NCBI GenBank assembly: GCA_023415495.1
Contig: JAEZKK010000011.1
Location: 248,001 to 312,000, forward strand
Length of the DNA stretch: 64,000 bases
Reading direction: 5' to 3'
Origin: Bacteroidota bacterium
Lineage (GTDB): Bacteria > Bacteroidota > Bacteroidia > Bacteroidales > P3
This document shows positions 51,800 through 61,217 of the stretch, in pieces. The notes beneath the pieces were generated by a model that was not told the origin of the DNA, did not search any database, and was given only the letters and a program-made list of their open reading frames with translations. Position 1 is the stretch's first letter. The number at the start of each line of letters is the position of its first letter. The position numbers were made by a program, and so were the translations under genes.

Positions 51800-52612
51800 T
51801 TATTTAAGTAATTTTCTTTTATCTACATCATGTAAAATAATCATTTGCTGAATCGCTATTTTATTAAGCTTTATCAATCTTTCTTTTTGAGGAATTTTAT
51901 CATTTATAAATACCGCATTTAAATTCTCCAAGTTTGATAAGCAAATTAATTCATTAATTGAGGCATAATCTCTAATATTACCTTTTAAATCAGGATTTGC
52001 ATCTCTCCATTGTTTTGCTGTAATCCCAAATAAAGCAACATTAAGCACATCAGCTTCATTCGCATAAATTATAGAAATTTGTTCTGATGAGAGTTTTTGA
52101 GGAATCAGATTTTGTTTAATTGCATTAGTGTGTATATGATAATTTAATTTCGTTAACTCACGTTTTGAAGACCATCCAAGTTGTTTTTGTTCATCCTCTT
52201 TAAGTCTTTGAAATTCATTAATCAAATACAATTTAAAAGGGACACTTATAGCTGAACCAAATTCAAATGCAATATCTTTATGAGCATAAGTCCCCCCATA
52301 TTTACCCTTTCTTACAATTATACCTATTGCATTTGTCTTATCAATCCATTCAGAAACACTTAACACAAAACTTGGTAATCCAGCTTGAGTTTTAAAGTGG
52401 TCAAATTCGACCACTTTAAAATTTGGATTATTTATCTGTTCCCATGTTCCTAAGAATTCAAGAGTATAACGACTTCTCAACCAATTTTTAATAATATCAG
52501 CAGCACGACTAATACCTTCTTTCGCATTCGCCATATCTGTAAGAGAAATGTAATCCCTATCTTCTAATGAAATAATTGATATTTCTGTATCCTTTACATT
52601 TATTTTTGCCAT
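51800..52612 (-). CDS. KilA-N domain protein
   Basis: KilA-N is a DNA-binding domain of phage and mobile-element proteins, fused to varied partners. Residues about 12-125 match it: DYISLTDMANAKEGISRAAD, IIKNWLRSRYTLEFLGTWEQ and GKYGGTYAHKDIAFEFGSAI then SVPFKLYLINEF. The C-terminal half (about 135-270) is helical and also seen in other Bacteroidota KilA-N proteins. A TTG at 52627 is an alternative start; ATG at 52612 is preferred. It sits between two copies of an 89-bp repeat and lies behind a duplicated promoter. The 116 bp between its stop and the left repeat hold nothing recognisable. Confidence 0.88.
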   Translation of the reverse strand: MAKINVKDTEISIISLEDRDYISLTDMANAKEGISRAADIIKNWLRSRYTLEFLGTWEQINNPNFKVVEFDHFKTQAGLPSFVLSVSEWIDKTNAIGIIVRKGKYGGTYAHKDIAFEFGSAISVPFKLYLINEFQRLKEDEQKQLGWSSKRELTKLNYHIHTNAIKQNLIPQKLSSEQISIIYANEADVLNVALFGITAKQWRDANPDLKGNIRDYASINELICLSNLENLNAVFINDKIPQKERLIKLNKIAIQQMIILHDVDKRKLLK

Positions 52613-52641
52613 AAGAGATTCTTTCAAATAAGACTACAAAG

Positions 52642-52730
52642 CAATTACCTGGTACTTACTATCCATAGTCAAAACTAAAACTATTTACGCATTAAGAAAG
52701 ACAAAGTTACAAATAATCTTTCATAAAAGA
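52642..52730. repeat. Right copy of the 89-bp direct repeat
   Basis: Carries a copy of the first eight codons of the cardiolipin-synthase-like gene (MDSKYQVI, against MNSKYQVI in the real gene), then reads into a stop after two more codons (ATG at 52666). In the KilA-N transcript this would be a ten-codon upstream ORF. Confidence 0.9.
52702..52709 (-). promoter_or_regulatory. Duplicated -7 box, likely driving KilA-N
   Basis: TAACTTTG on the minus strand in the right repeat copy, about 90 bp before the KilA-N ATG. Identical to the box at 51655-51662. Confidence 0.45.
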
Positions 52731-52742
52731 ATAGAGATTAAG

Positions 52743-52882
52743 AAAAAATGGAATCAAATTACAGCGAAATAGAATCAAATTACAGAAAACTAACTCTTGA
52801 TTCTAAAAAAATAGAATCAAATTACATTTTCGTAGAATCAAGAGATAGTTCTCTTAACACAAATCTTAATTAACAATAGGTT
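52743..52882 (-). repeat. Phased repeat array F (inverted copy of array A type)
   Basis: Leader 52882-52848 and five 21-bp units read on the minus strand (52847 down to 52743). Words in leader-to-tail order: TATCTCTTGATTCTA, TGTAATTTGATTCTA, TAGAATCAAGAGTTA, TGTAATTTGATTCTA, TGTAATTTGATTCCA. Nearly the reverse complement of array A, but word 2 is flipped relative to it. Lies between the right 89-bp repeat and the ung promoter. Confidence 0.85.
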
Positions 52883-52952
52883 ATAATGACTAAAAACAAA
52901 CCCAATATCCATTATTTTTTAATAGAATAATCTCCCGTTCAAATATTATTTC

Positions 52953-52960
52953 TATCTTTG
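52953..52960 (+). promoter_or_regulatory. -7 box of ung
   Basis: TATCTTTG, 25 bp before the ung ATG and beyond the array F leader. No TTTG at proper spacing. Confidence 0.5.
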
Positions 52961-52984
52961 AAACTCGAATAAATAATATTATCT

Positions 52985-53647
52985 ATGGAAGTGAAAATTG
53001 AGGAGAGTTGGTTGGGGGTTTTGGGTGGGGAGTTTGAGAAGGAGTATTTTCTTAGGCTTTGTGATTTTGTGAGACAGGAGTATAGGACAAAGATTATTTA
53101 TCCTAAGGGTGATGAGATTTTTAATGCGTTTAATTTATGTCCTTTTTCAAATACCAAGATAGTAATCATTGGTCAAGACCCTTATCATGAGCCAAATCAA
53201 GCTCACGGGCTTTGCTTTTCGGTGAAGGAACCTACTCCTATTCCTCCTTCTTTACAAAATATTTATAAGGAAATAGAAAGCGACCTTGGGATTAAACCAA
53301 GAGAAACTGGCGATTTGACCTCATGGGCAAGGCAGGGAGTATTATTATTAAATGCCACTCTAACTGTTCAGGCACATCGAGCTGGCTCGCACCAGAACAA
53401 GGGCTGGGAGGAGTTTACCGATTCAGTTATTAGAATTATCTCTGAGAAAAAGAAGAATGTTGTGTTTATCCTTTGGGGAGCTTATGCACAAAAGAAGTCT
53501 GTACTTATAGATGAGACAAAACATCTAATACTTATATCCCCTCATCCTTCTCCACTTTCAGCATATAGGGGGTTCTTTGGAAACAAACATTTCTCAAAGG
53601 CAAACGATTATTTAGAAACTAAGGGTATTAGCCCGATTCATTGGTAA
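52985..53647 (+). CDS. ung: Uracil-DNA glycosylase
   Basis: Family 1 UDG, removes uracil from DNA. Motif A GQDPYHEPNQAHGLCFSV (about 60, catalytic Asp), the uracil-binding LLLNATLTV (about 118, Asn) and motif B HPSPLSAYRGFFG (about 185, His). 220 residues, standard. The first 25 codons use a run of GGG-rich triplets, unlike the rest. Its TAA abuts directly the stop of atpB on the other strand, with no intergenic space. Confidence 0.96.
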   Translation: MEVKIEESWLGVLGGEFEKEYFLRLCDFVRQEYRTKIIYPKGDEIFNAFNLCPFSNTKIVIIGQDPYHEPNQAHGLCFSVKEPTPIPPSLQNIYKEIESDLGIKPRETGDLTSWARQGVLLLNATLTVQAHRAGSHQNKGWEEFTDSVIRIISEKKKNVVFILWGAYAQKKSVLIDETKHLILISPHPSPLSAYRGFFGNKHFSKANDYLETKGISPIHW

Positions 53648-54736
53648 TTAGTGCTTTTCTGCAACTTCCTTCTTATGATGATTCTCCTCGTATGCCATAC
53701 CAATATAGATAGCAGATAGAAGAGTAAAGACATAGGCTTGGATATATGCAACTAAAAGCTCTATAAGGCTCATAAACAAGCTAAAGAGAATTGGAATAGG
53801 AGAGACTCCATAACCAACTGCAATATTTTGAGAACCGAATATAAATATAATTGACATAAAGCCAAGTATAATGATGTGTCCTGCAGTTATGTTTGCAAAA
53901 AGACGTATCATTAGGGAGAAAGGCTTTGTAAATATACCAATAAATTCGACTAAAGGCATTAGAGGAATAGGAATCTTTAACCACCATGGCACTCCAGGCA
54001 TATTTACTATATGAGTCCAATAACCTTTATTAGCATAGAAATTAGTAAAGAAAAATGTGAATAAAGCAAGTACAAGAGTTACAGCAATATTCCCAGTAAC
54101 ATTAGCTCCACCAGGGAAGAAAGGAACTAATCCCATAATATTGGAAACAAAGATAAAGCAAAATACAGTTAGCAAAAATGGGAGAAATTTCTCATGGCGT
54201 TTCTTTCCAATAGCTGGGATTGCAATATCGTCTCTAATGAAAAGTATTACAAACTCAACAAAGGTAAGCAAACCCTTAGGAGCCTTACCAACGCTCTTTT
54301 TCGATTTGCGACTTGCCTTAATAACCAAAAAGCTAATTATAAAAACCACAACAAAGATAGAGAAAACATTCTTGGTAATAGAAAAATCTAAAGGAGTCTC
54401 GCCAGTCCATTTATCATTCTCATCAACGCAGAGAACCTTGCCAAAGGCACCCTCACCGTCTTCCACAGTGCCAAGTTTAAAGCCTTTATAGCTTGAGTGT
54501 CCGTGATGGAAACGACTTGAAAGAAATACTTCTAACTTCCCTTCATGATATAGAATAACAGGAAGAGGAACAGAAATATGTTTATCATCAATGGAGATTA
54601 TATGCCAAGAGTGGTCATCAACAATATGCCCCAGAATCATTTCTCCAGCATTATATGGTTTCTTTTCTGTCTCAGAGGCAATTAACATATTGCTTAGAGA
54701 GAATAATATTGTAAAGAATAAAAGTATTTTTTTCAT
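53648..54736 (-). CDS. atpB: F0F1 ATP synthase subunit a
   Basis: Membrane proton channel subunit of ATP synthase. The essential Arg lies in FSLMIRLFANITAGHIIILG (about 278). About five to six membrane helices follow an N-terminal extension of about 130 residues with a signal peptide, which is the usual Bacteroidota architecture. Normally followed by atpE and atpF; here ung lies immediately downstream on the opposite strand and LuxE-like upstream, so the gene is cut off from the rest of the operon. A -7 box TAAATTTG is 21 bp before the ATG. Confidence 0.94.
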   Translation of the reverse strand: MKKILLFFTILFSLSNMLIASETEKKPYNAGEMILGHIVDDHSWHIISIDDKHISVPLPVILYHEGKLEVFLSSRFHHGHSSYKGFKLGTVEDGEGAFGKVLCVDENDKWTGETPLDFSITKNVFSIFVVVFIISFLVIKASRKSKKSVGKAPKGLLTFVEFVILFIRDDIAIPAIGKKRHEKFLPFLLTVFCFIFVSNIMGLVPFFPGGANVTGNIAVTLVLALFTFFFTNFYANKGYWTHIVNMPGVPWWLKIPIPLMPLVEFIGIFTKPFSLMIRLFANITAGHIIILGFMSIIFIFGSQNIAVGYGVSPIPILFSLFMSLIELLVAYIQAYVFTLLSAIYIGMAYEENHHKKEVAEKH

Positions 54737-54757
54737 AGACTGTTTAAATCAGAGGGC

Positions 54758-54765
54758 AAATTTAA
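54758..54765 (-). promoter_or_regulatory. -7 box of atpB
   Basis: TAAATTTG on the minus strand between atpB and the LuxE-like gene, supporting separate transcription of atpB. Confidence 0.5.
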
Positions 54766-54804
54766 TAAATAAATTCAAGAGTAAAAAATCTAAAGCAAAT
54801 TTAT

Positions 54805-55800
54805 TTATTCCTCATACATAAGATTACAACCTCTAATAACGGAATTTTCCATTCTCCCTCTTATTTGAAATCCTCCATTTTCCAAAGAAATTCCCAAATC
54901 GTCGGTTGCAATAAAAGAGCAGGAATAGATATTTGCAAGGTCAATAACATTAATGCCTCCAACCTTATCTGGTTGAATATAAGTAAATGGGTCGTGAATA
55001 TCTCTAACCATTACCTTCATTTGGCTTGGAGTAAAGAAAACTCCATTATCTAAAGAATAAGCCTGAGATAATAATTCACACATACCATATTCAGAGGCAA
55101 TACTCCTTACTCCCAACCCTTCTTTCAAAATAGAATATAGCTCTTCCTTAATCATTTCCTTTCTTCTCCCCTTCATGCCCCCTGTCTCAAAAACAATAAC
55201 ATCATCTCCCAATTCCAATCTCTCCAATTCAATTAAATCTAAAAGAGCATAGGTAGTAGCAAAGAGAATAGTTTTAATCCCCTTTTCTTTATTTCTCTTT
55301 AATAGGGAAATAACCTCTGGGAGATTATCCTTGTAAAAACCACTTTCCTTATAATTGCTATTTCTAATAAAGTAATCAATCATATAGATAAGAGAGGAAT
55401 TGGCTTGAGAAAGATAGTTAGGAAGTAGTGCAATAAACATATAGTCGTTGGGATTAGGCAGAAACGTTTGGTAGCTATGAATAAAACTCTTCTGGTAAAT
55501 ATTTAAATCATAGATATAATGATAACTGTTTTGAGTATTAGTTGTCCCTGAACTTTTGAAGAAATGAGAAGGCTTAGAGTCGAAGCTAAGAACCTTATGA
55601 GTTCGGAAAAAACTAATAGGCAAAAAAGGGATATCCTCTATTTTCTTTATGGATTCAATATCCTTTGAAACTAAATTACACCATTGATTATAAACCTTAT
55701 TATTTTTGTATTGAAAACGGAAAATTTCTAAAGCCAATTTGTTAAATTCTTCTTGTGTCGATACCTTAAAGATTTTAAAGAGAAATTCTTCTGTAATCAT
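54805..55800 (-). CDS. LuxE-like acyl-protein synthetase
   Basis: ANL-type adenylating enzyme of the LuxE/acyl-transferase family. The phosphate-binding loop is HFFKSSGTTNTQNSYHYIYD (about 82), then FETGGMKGRRKEM (about 205), IASEYGMCELLSQAYS (about 238) and a C-terminal ATDDLGI, RGRMENSVIRGCNLMYEE. In bioluminescent bacteria LuxE activates fatty acids for LuxC; no LuxC is present, and in Bacteroidota the family is thought to serve other acyl transfer. A TTG six bases upstream is rejected because the ATG at 55800 starts a better N-terminus. Confidence 0.85.
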   Translation of the reverse strand: MITEEFLFKIFKVSTQEEFNKLALEIFRFQYKNNKVYNQWCNLVSKDIESIKKIEDIPFLPISFFRTHKVLSFDSKPSHFFKSSGTTNTQNSYHYIYDLNIYQKSFIHSYQTFLPNPNDYMFIALLPNYLSQANSSLIYMIDYFIRNSNYKESGFYKDNLPEVISLLKRNKEKGIKTILFATTYALLDLIELERLELGDDVIVFETGGMKGRRKEMIKEELYSILKEGLGVRSIASEYGMCELLSQAYSLDNGVFFTPSQMKVMVRDIHDPFTYIQPDKVGGINVIDLANIYSCSFIATDDLGISLENGGFQIRGRMENSVIRGCNLMYEE

Positions 55801-55824
55801 AATCAATTTATAGGTTTTTATACG

Positions 55825-55832
55825 TATTTTTG
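55825..55832 (+). promoter_or_regulatory. -7 box of the mrdA-rodA unit
   Basis: TATTTTTG, 18 bp before the ATG at 55851. An in-frame TTG inside this box cannot be the start. Confidence 0.55.
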
Positions 55833-55850
55833 CAATTCAGGAGCAAAGAT

Positions 55851-57692
55851 ATGAAAAATACACTTTCGTCAAGGCGTTTTATTGTTATGGGTATATTTAT
55901 TACAGTTGGGATAATATACGCCATAAGGCTTTTATTCCTTCAAGTCTTTGACGATTCCTATGCTCAGCTTGCTAATAGAAATGCTTTGAGGTTTGTAACT
56001 CAATACCCTTCGAGAGGGCTTATCTATGATAGGAATGGGAAATTATTAGTATATAACGAGCTTGTATATGACCTTATGGTTGTACCAAGACAGGTGAAAC
56101 CTTTAGATACAGCTTTATTTTGTGAATTAGTAGGGATAACCAAGGATGAGTTTAATGATAAGATGAAAAAGGCGAGGACTTATTCTACCTATGCACCATC
56201 CATTTTCGAGAAGCAAATATCCAAGGAAGACTTCGGGCCAATCCAAGAGAAGCTTTATCAATTCCCAGGCTTTTACTCTCAAAACAGAACATTAAGATAT
56301 TATCCAAAAGCATTAGCGGCTCACGTATTAGGGTATATTGGAGAGGTAAACGATAATATAATTAAGAAAAACCCTTATTATAAGAGTGGAGACTATATAG
56401 GGATTAGTGGATTAGAGAAATATTATGAGGATATACTAAGAGGACAGAAGGGGAATAAGATTACTCTTGTAGATGTTCATAATAGGGAGAAGGGTTCTTT
56501 TCAAGAAGGGAAATACGATACTGCGGCTATTGCTGGAGAGAATCTTTATTCCACTATTGATTTAGAATTACAGGAATATGCTGAGAGTTTGATGAAAAAC
56601 AAAAGAGGCTCTATTGTAGCGATTGAACCCTCAACTGGAGAGGTACTTTGCTTTGTATCTGCTCCATTCTATGACCCAAATCTTTTAGTAGGTAGGGTTA
56701 GAGGAAAGAATTATAATAAACTAATCAAAGACCCAGCCCAGCCCTTATTTAATAGAGCATTAATGGCAGAATACGCACCTGGCTCAATATTCAAGGTTGC
56801 ACAAGCTATGATTGCATTAGACCTCGGAGTTATTACTTCAAATGCAGGGTTTGCATGTGATAGAAGTCTTGTTGGATGTCATGCTCACCCCTCGGCTGCC
56901 AATGTTAGGGATGCAATTAAGATGTCATGTAATCCTTATTTTTATCGGGTTTATCAAAAGATAATTATGCAAAAGTCAGAAAACGATAAGGTGGATTCTA
57001 AATATGGGTTAAGTCTTTGGGATGAAGAAATGTATAAGATGGGATTTGGAAAGAAATTGGATATAGACCTTCCTAATGTTCTCTCTGGCTATATACCAGA
57101 TACTAATTTCTATAATAAATGGTATAAGGGACAATGGAATTTCTATACTATATATTCTAATTCCATTGGTCAGGGAGAGGTTCAGGTAATTCCTCTTCAA
57201 ATGGCAAACTTTGCTGCAGTTGTTGCAAACAGAGGGTGGTATATTAATCCCCACCTTGTAAGATATTTTGGTGATGATAATACTAAGAAAAGAAATACTA
57301 AATATCAAAAGAAACACTTCTCTTTAATCTCTAAGGATTACTGGAATATTGCAGTTGAGGGAATGTGGGCAGTAGTACATGAGGGAGGTGGAACTGCAAG
57401 AAGGGCAAGAATAGATGATATTGAGGTTTGTGGCAAGACAGGTACTGTTCAAAACAATGGTGCAGACCACTCAGTATTTATTTGTTTTGCTCCTAAGGAT
57501 AACCCAAAAATTGCAATATCGGTTTATATCGAGAATGCAGCTGGAGGCGGTGGAACTTGGGCTGCTCCTATTGCAAGTCTTGTTGCAGAGAAATATATTA
57601 GAGGAGAGGTTTTGAGAAAGGATGTAGAAAAGACATATTTAGAGGCTGCACCATGTCAAGCACTTCCACTTAGAAAAGTAGTCCAGAATTAA
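55851..57692 (+). CDS. mrdA: Penicillin-binding protein 2
   Basis: Class B PBP, the transpeptidase of cell elongation. An N-terminal membrane helix (about 10-30) is followed by the pedestal domain (ARYPSRGLIYDRNGKLLVYN-like start at about 48) and the transpeptidase domain: SxxK in APGSIFKVAQAM (about 310), SxN in MSCNPYFYRV (about 358) and KTG in EVCGKTGTVQNNG (about 525). 613 residues from the ATG at 55851, where an AGGAG-like site precedes the start. rodA follows 13 bp downstream; mreBCD are not in the window upstream. Confidence 0.95.
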   Translation: MKNTLSSRRFIVMGIFITVGIIYAIRLLFLQVFDDSYAQLANRNALRFVTQYPSRGLIYDRNGKLLVYNELVYDLMVVPRQVKPLDTALFCELVGITKDEFNDKMKKARTYSTYAPSIFEKQISKEDFGPIQEKLYQFPGFYSQNRTLRYYPKALAAHVLGYIGEVNDNIIKKNPYYKSGDYIGISGLEKYYEDILRGQKGNKITLVDVHNREKGSFQEGKYDTAAIAGENLYSTIDLELQEYAESLMKNKRGSIVAIEPSTGEVLCFVSAPFYDPNLLVGRVRGKNYNKLIKDPAQPLFNRALMAEYAPGSIFKVAQAMIALDLGVITSNAGFACDRSLVGCHAHPSAANVRDAIKMSCNPYFYRVYQKIIMQKSENDKVDSKYGLSLWDEEMYKMGFGKKLDIDLPNVLSGYIPDTNFYNKWYKGQWNFYTIYSNSIGQGEVQVIPLQMANFAAVVANRGWYINPHLVRYFGDDNTKKRNTKYQKKHFSLISKDYWNIAVEGMWAVVHEGGGTARRARIDDIEVCGKTGTVQNNGADHSVFICFAPKDNPKIAISVYIENAAGGGGTWAAPIASLVAEKYIRGEVLRKDVEKTYLEAAPCQALPLRKVVQN

Positions 57693-57705
57693 TATAAGAA
57701 AAAAA

Positions 57706-58968
57706 ATGGAAAGAAGAAACAGGGGTATATTAGAAAACTTGGATTGGACGCTAATTCTAATCTATTTCTTATTAGTATTAATAGGCTGGATTAGCATTTA
57801 CTCGGCAGTTTACGATGAGGCTCATTCTAATATTTTGGATATGAGTACAAGATATGGAAAACAAGTAATTTGGATAGGGGCTTCAATATTAATTGCCTTG
57901 TTTATAATTGTCTTAGACCCGAAATTCTTCTCTCAAACCTCATTTATTTTCTATGGGGTATTTCTTCTTATGCTTATAGCCGTCTTAGCAATAGGCTCGG
58001 AAACAAAAGGAGCTAAATCATGGTTTGGAATAGGGGATTTCGGGATACAACCCTCGGAGTTTGCTAAAGCCACAACTGCCTTAGCTTTAGCAAAGGTTTT
58101 ATCGGGGATTGATGTGGATATGAAGGAGTTTAAAACTAAGATTTACGCAATAGCAATAGTTGCAGTTCCGATGCTTTTAGTGCTTTTGCAAAATGATACA
58201 GGCTCTGCCCTTGTATTTCTTTTCTTCGTATTCGTGCTTTTCCGCGAAGGGCTTTCTCTCTATGTTTTAATATTTGGAGCAGGTGCTATAGTCCTTTTTG
58301 TCCTCGCTCTTTTGATTAATCCATATATACTAATAGGTATCCTCTTATTCATAACACTTTTGTTTTGGTATATAACACGTTTACGCAAGATTAGTATCTG
58401 GCTTTTTTTATCCGTTTTTCTTTTGTCTGCTGGAGTTGTACTTGCAGTAGAATATGTATTTGAGAATGCTTTAGAAACTCATCAAAAATCCAGAATTGAA
58501 GTATTATTAGGAAAGAGAGAAGACCCTAAGGGAGTTGGATATAATGTTAATCAATCTAAGATAGCCATTGGTTCGGGAGGTTTGTTTGGAAAGGGATTCC
58601 TAAACGGAACTCAAACTAAATATAATTTCGTACCAGAACAGGATACAGATTTTATTTTCTGTACAGTTGGAGAGGAATGGGGGTTTGTAGGCTCTACCTT
58701 TGTAGTCTTTCTCTATATTGCTTTAATGGTTAGGTTAATCAAAAAAGCCGAGAAACAAAGGTCGAAGTTCTCAAGAGTCTATGGTTATAGTGTAGCAAGT
58801 ATTATTTTTGCTCACTTTTCAATCAATATAGGTATGACGATAGGGCTATTACCAGTAATTGGGATACCCCTGCCAATGCTAAGCTATGGAGGTAGCTCCC
58901 TTATGGCATTTACCTTCCTCCTATTTATTTTTATTAGGCAAGACGCCTCAAGACAGGAATTAGTTTAA
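57706..58968 (+). CDS. rodA: Peptidoglycan glycosyltransferase RodA
   Basis: SEDS-family polymerase partnered with PBP2 for cell elongation. About ten membrane helices. Motifs: AKSWFGIGDFGIQPSEFAK (about 104), the conserved Asp loop NDTGSALVFLFFVFV (about 163), GSGGLFGKGFLNGTQTKYNF (about 286) with VPEQDTDFIFCTVGEEWG (about 306), and PLPMLSYGGSSLMAF near the end. Length 420 is normal. Confidence 0.95.
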   Translation: MERRNRGILENLDWTLILIYFLLVLIGWISIYSAVYDEAHSNILDMSTRYGKQVIWIGASILIALFIIVLDPKFFSQTSFIFYGVFLLMLIAVLAIGSETKGAKSWFGIGDFGIQPSEFAKATTALALAKVLSGIDVDMKEFKTKIYAIAIVAVPMLLVLLQNDTGSALVFLFFVFVLFREGLSLYVLIFGAGAIVLFVLALLINPYILIGILLFITLLFWYITRLRKISIWLFLSVFLLSAGVVLAVEYVFENALETHQKSRIEVLLGKREDPKGVGYNVNQSKIAIGSGGLFGKGFLNGTQTKYNFVPEQDTDFIFCTVGEEWGFVGSTFVVFLYIALMVRLIKKAEKQRSKFSRVYGYSVASIIFAHFSINIGMTIGLLPVIGIPLPMLSYGGSSLMAFTFLLFIFIRQDASRQELV

Positions 58969-58990
58969 TTTATTAATTTACAGTAATGAT

Positions 58991-61213
58991 ATGAAAAAGC
59001 TTTGGAAGGGACTTTCCCTATGGATTAGAATCCTAATAATTATATTTCTATCAATTATCTTATTGATATTTATTATTCATTTCACTATATCTCCTATTAC
59101 TAAGAGTTATATAATCAAGCATGATAAGGAATTGATAGGTAGGAAGATTAGCATTGAGGATTTAAGGATAAATATATTTAAGGCAAGGCTCGATATAAAG
59201 AATTTCAACCTTTATGAAAAGGATGATAAAACTGTTTTCTTCGGTCTTGACTCTTTAAACTTTGAAATCAAACTCTTTCCTATGCTTAAAAATAAGATAA
59301 TAGTAGATAGGGTTTTTCTTGGCACAGCCAATTTGAATATAACTCAAAACAAAGAGGTTTTTAATTTTGATGATATAATTGAGTTTTTTGCTGATACAAC
59401 AACGACTGTTTCAGATACTAATTCAAAACCTTGGGATATAACTATAAATAATATAGATATCATCAATTCTAATATAGTTTATAAGGACTTGGAGATAGAT
59501 GCTAAATGGGCATTAAACGATTTCTCGCTAAACATCCCAACACTACATCTCTCTGATACTGTTTCTAATCTTGGAATTGCCTTTACATTTGGAAATGGAG
59601 GAAGCCTTGCTCTTAAAGCAAAATATAATTATGAAACCTCTAAGTATAATCTCAATGTGGATTTAAAAGATTTTTCTATTTCTGGAATATTGCCCTATTT
59701 GCAACAAGATATGAATATTAGCAAAATAGAGGGGGACTTATCGGCTAAGCTAAGTATCGATGGGGATTTAGAAAACGTTATGAATTTTGACCTTAATGGG
59801 AATATTAGCAATAAGAATTTCCTTATGGTTGATAATGGCGGAAATAAACTCCTTGGGATTGATTATATAAGTACTGATATAGAAAATATTAATCTAAATA
59901 AAAACAAGTATATCCTCTCTAACCTAATAGTAAAACATTTCTCTACCTATTTCGATATGAATAAGGATAGCACTAATAATTTCACCTACCTATTCAAACC
60001 AACACCTTTGGAGGAAATAGCTCAAGATACAACTCAAAGCTCTCCTAAGATGGATTTTATTATAAAGGAGCTAAGAGTTAGTGAGTCGGAATTTGTATTT
60101 AACGATAAAACGCTTAGAAACACCTTTTCCTATCCAATAACCAATATTGAAATCACTTCCAATAACCTAAAGCTTGAGGGAGAAAATAATATGATGATTA
60201 GTTCCAATATTGGCTCGACTGGTAGAGTTGAGTTTAAGTATAATGGAATAATTGACAATATGAATAACCACGATATTAGTTTAGTAATACGAAATGCTCA
60301 GCTACGTGAATTTACTCCTTATTCTTTAGATTATTTTGCTCTCCCAATCGAGAAAGGGAATATGACGATAATAGCACATAATATTATCAAAAATGCTAAT
60401 CTTGTAGGTGCAAATTCCCTTGAGGTTTACTCCTCGAAATTTGGCAAAAAAGACAAAACAATAGATGCAGAGTATAAGAATATTCCTCTTAAGACAGCTC
60501 TTTATATAATTGAGGACAGAAATAAGAAGATATCATTTGACTTGCCAGTAAGTGGGAATGTTAACTCTCCAGAGTTCTCCTATAAGAAACTAATATTCCA
60601 AACACTTGGCAACCTAATGATAAAACTTGTAGCCTCTCCATTCGATGCCTTAGGCTCGGCACTTGGGATTAATCCCGGAGACTTAGAATTTATTAATATA
60701 GATATTAATAGTAATGAGTTTAGCACAGATGAGTTTGAAAAGATAAATAATATCACAAAGCTAATAAAAGAAAAGCCTGAATTAGAGATACAAATGCAAT
60801 TAGAGGTTAATTATGAGCAAAATATCAAAACACTTTCATTGATAAATCTAAAGAAATCCTTCTATTATCATTATAACCCAGAGAAGGTAGGCAAAGCACT
60901 ATCCATATTAGAGACGGACTCAATAATAAATATCAAAAATAATAATCCAAATCTTGAAGCCTTTACAAATGCCACCTTATTAGAGAAAGGACTTAGCTTA
61001 GAGGGGAATATAACAGATAAGGCTAATAGACTATACAAAGATATCACAGAGAAAGAGATTATAATTAATATAGAAAGAACCAACCAAAGACTAAAAACAT
61101 ATCTGGACAAAGAAGCCCCAGAAAACAAAGTAGAAATCCAAACCCAAACCCTCCAGGAGATGAAATCCCATACCAATAAAACAAGATACAAAACAAGCAT
61201 AAAAGCCGAGTAA
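58991..61213 (+). CDS. AsmA-like DUF748 protein
   Basis: 740 residues: one N-terminal membrane helix (about 10-32), then a long beta-rich periplasmic domain with repeats of the AsmA/DUF748 kind, for example YIIKHDKELIGRKISIEDLR (about 41) and INNIDIINSNIVYKD (about 155), SISGILPYLQQDMNISKIEG (about 228), ELRVSESEFVFNDKTLRN (about 358). AsmA-like proteins are thought to form bridges for phospholipid transport to the outer membrane. A Gln/Thr-rich tail follows. 22 bp after rodA, probably in the same unit; array H lies behind it. Confidence 0.82.
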   Translation: MKKLWKGLSLWIRILIIIFLSIILLIFIIHFTISPITKSYIIKHDKELIGRKISIEDLRINIFKARLDIKNFNLYEKDDKTVFFGLDSLNFEIKLFPMLKNKIIVDRVFLGTANLNITQNKEVFNFDDIIEFFADTTTTVSDTNSKPWDITINNIDIINSNIVYKDLEIDAKWALNDFSLNIPTLHLSDTVSNLGIAFTFGNGGSLALKAKYNYETSKYNLNVDLKDFSISGILPYLQQDMNISKIEGDLSAKLSIDGDLENVMNFDLNGNISNKNFLMVDNGGNKLLGIDYISTDIENINLNKNKYILSNLIVKHFSTYFDMNKDSTNNFTYLFKPTPLEEIAQDTTQSSPKMDFIIKELRVSESEFVFNDKTLRNTFSYPITNIEITSNNLKLEGENNMMISSNIGSTGRVEFKYNGIIDNMNNHDISLVIRNAQLREFTPYSLDYFALPIEKGNMTIIAHNIIKNANLVGANSLEVYSSKFGKKDKTIDAEYKNIPLKTALYIIEDRNKKISFDLPVSGNVNSPEFSYKKLIFQTLGNLMIKLVASPFDALGSALGINPGDLEFINIDINSNEFSTDEFEKINNITKLIKEKPELEIQMQLEVNYEQNIKTLSLINLKKSFYYHYNPEKVGKALSILETDSIINIKNNNPNLEAFTNATLLEKGLSLEGNITDKANRLYKDITEKEIIINIERTNQRLKTYLDKEAPENKVEIQTQTLQEMKSHTNKTRYKTSIKAE

Positions 61214-61217
61214 ACCA

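Noticed and set aside
51595..52730. Insertion sequence or composite transposon
   Set aside because: Repeats are direct and 89 bp long, no terminal inverted repeats and no transposase; KilA-N is not a transposase.
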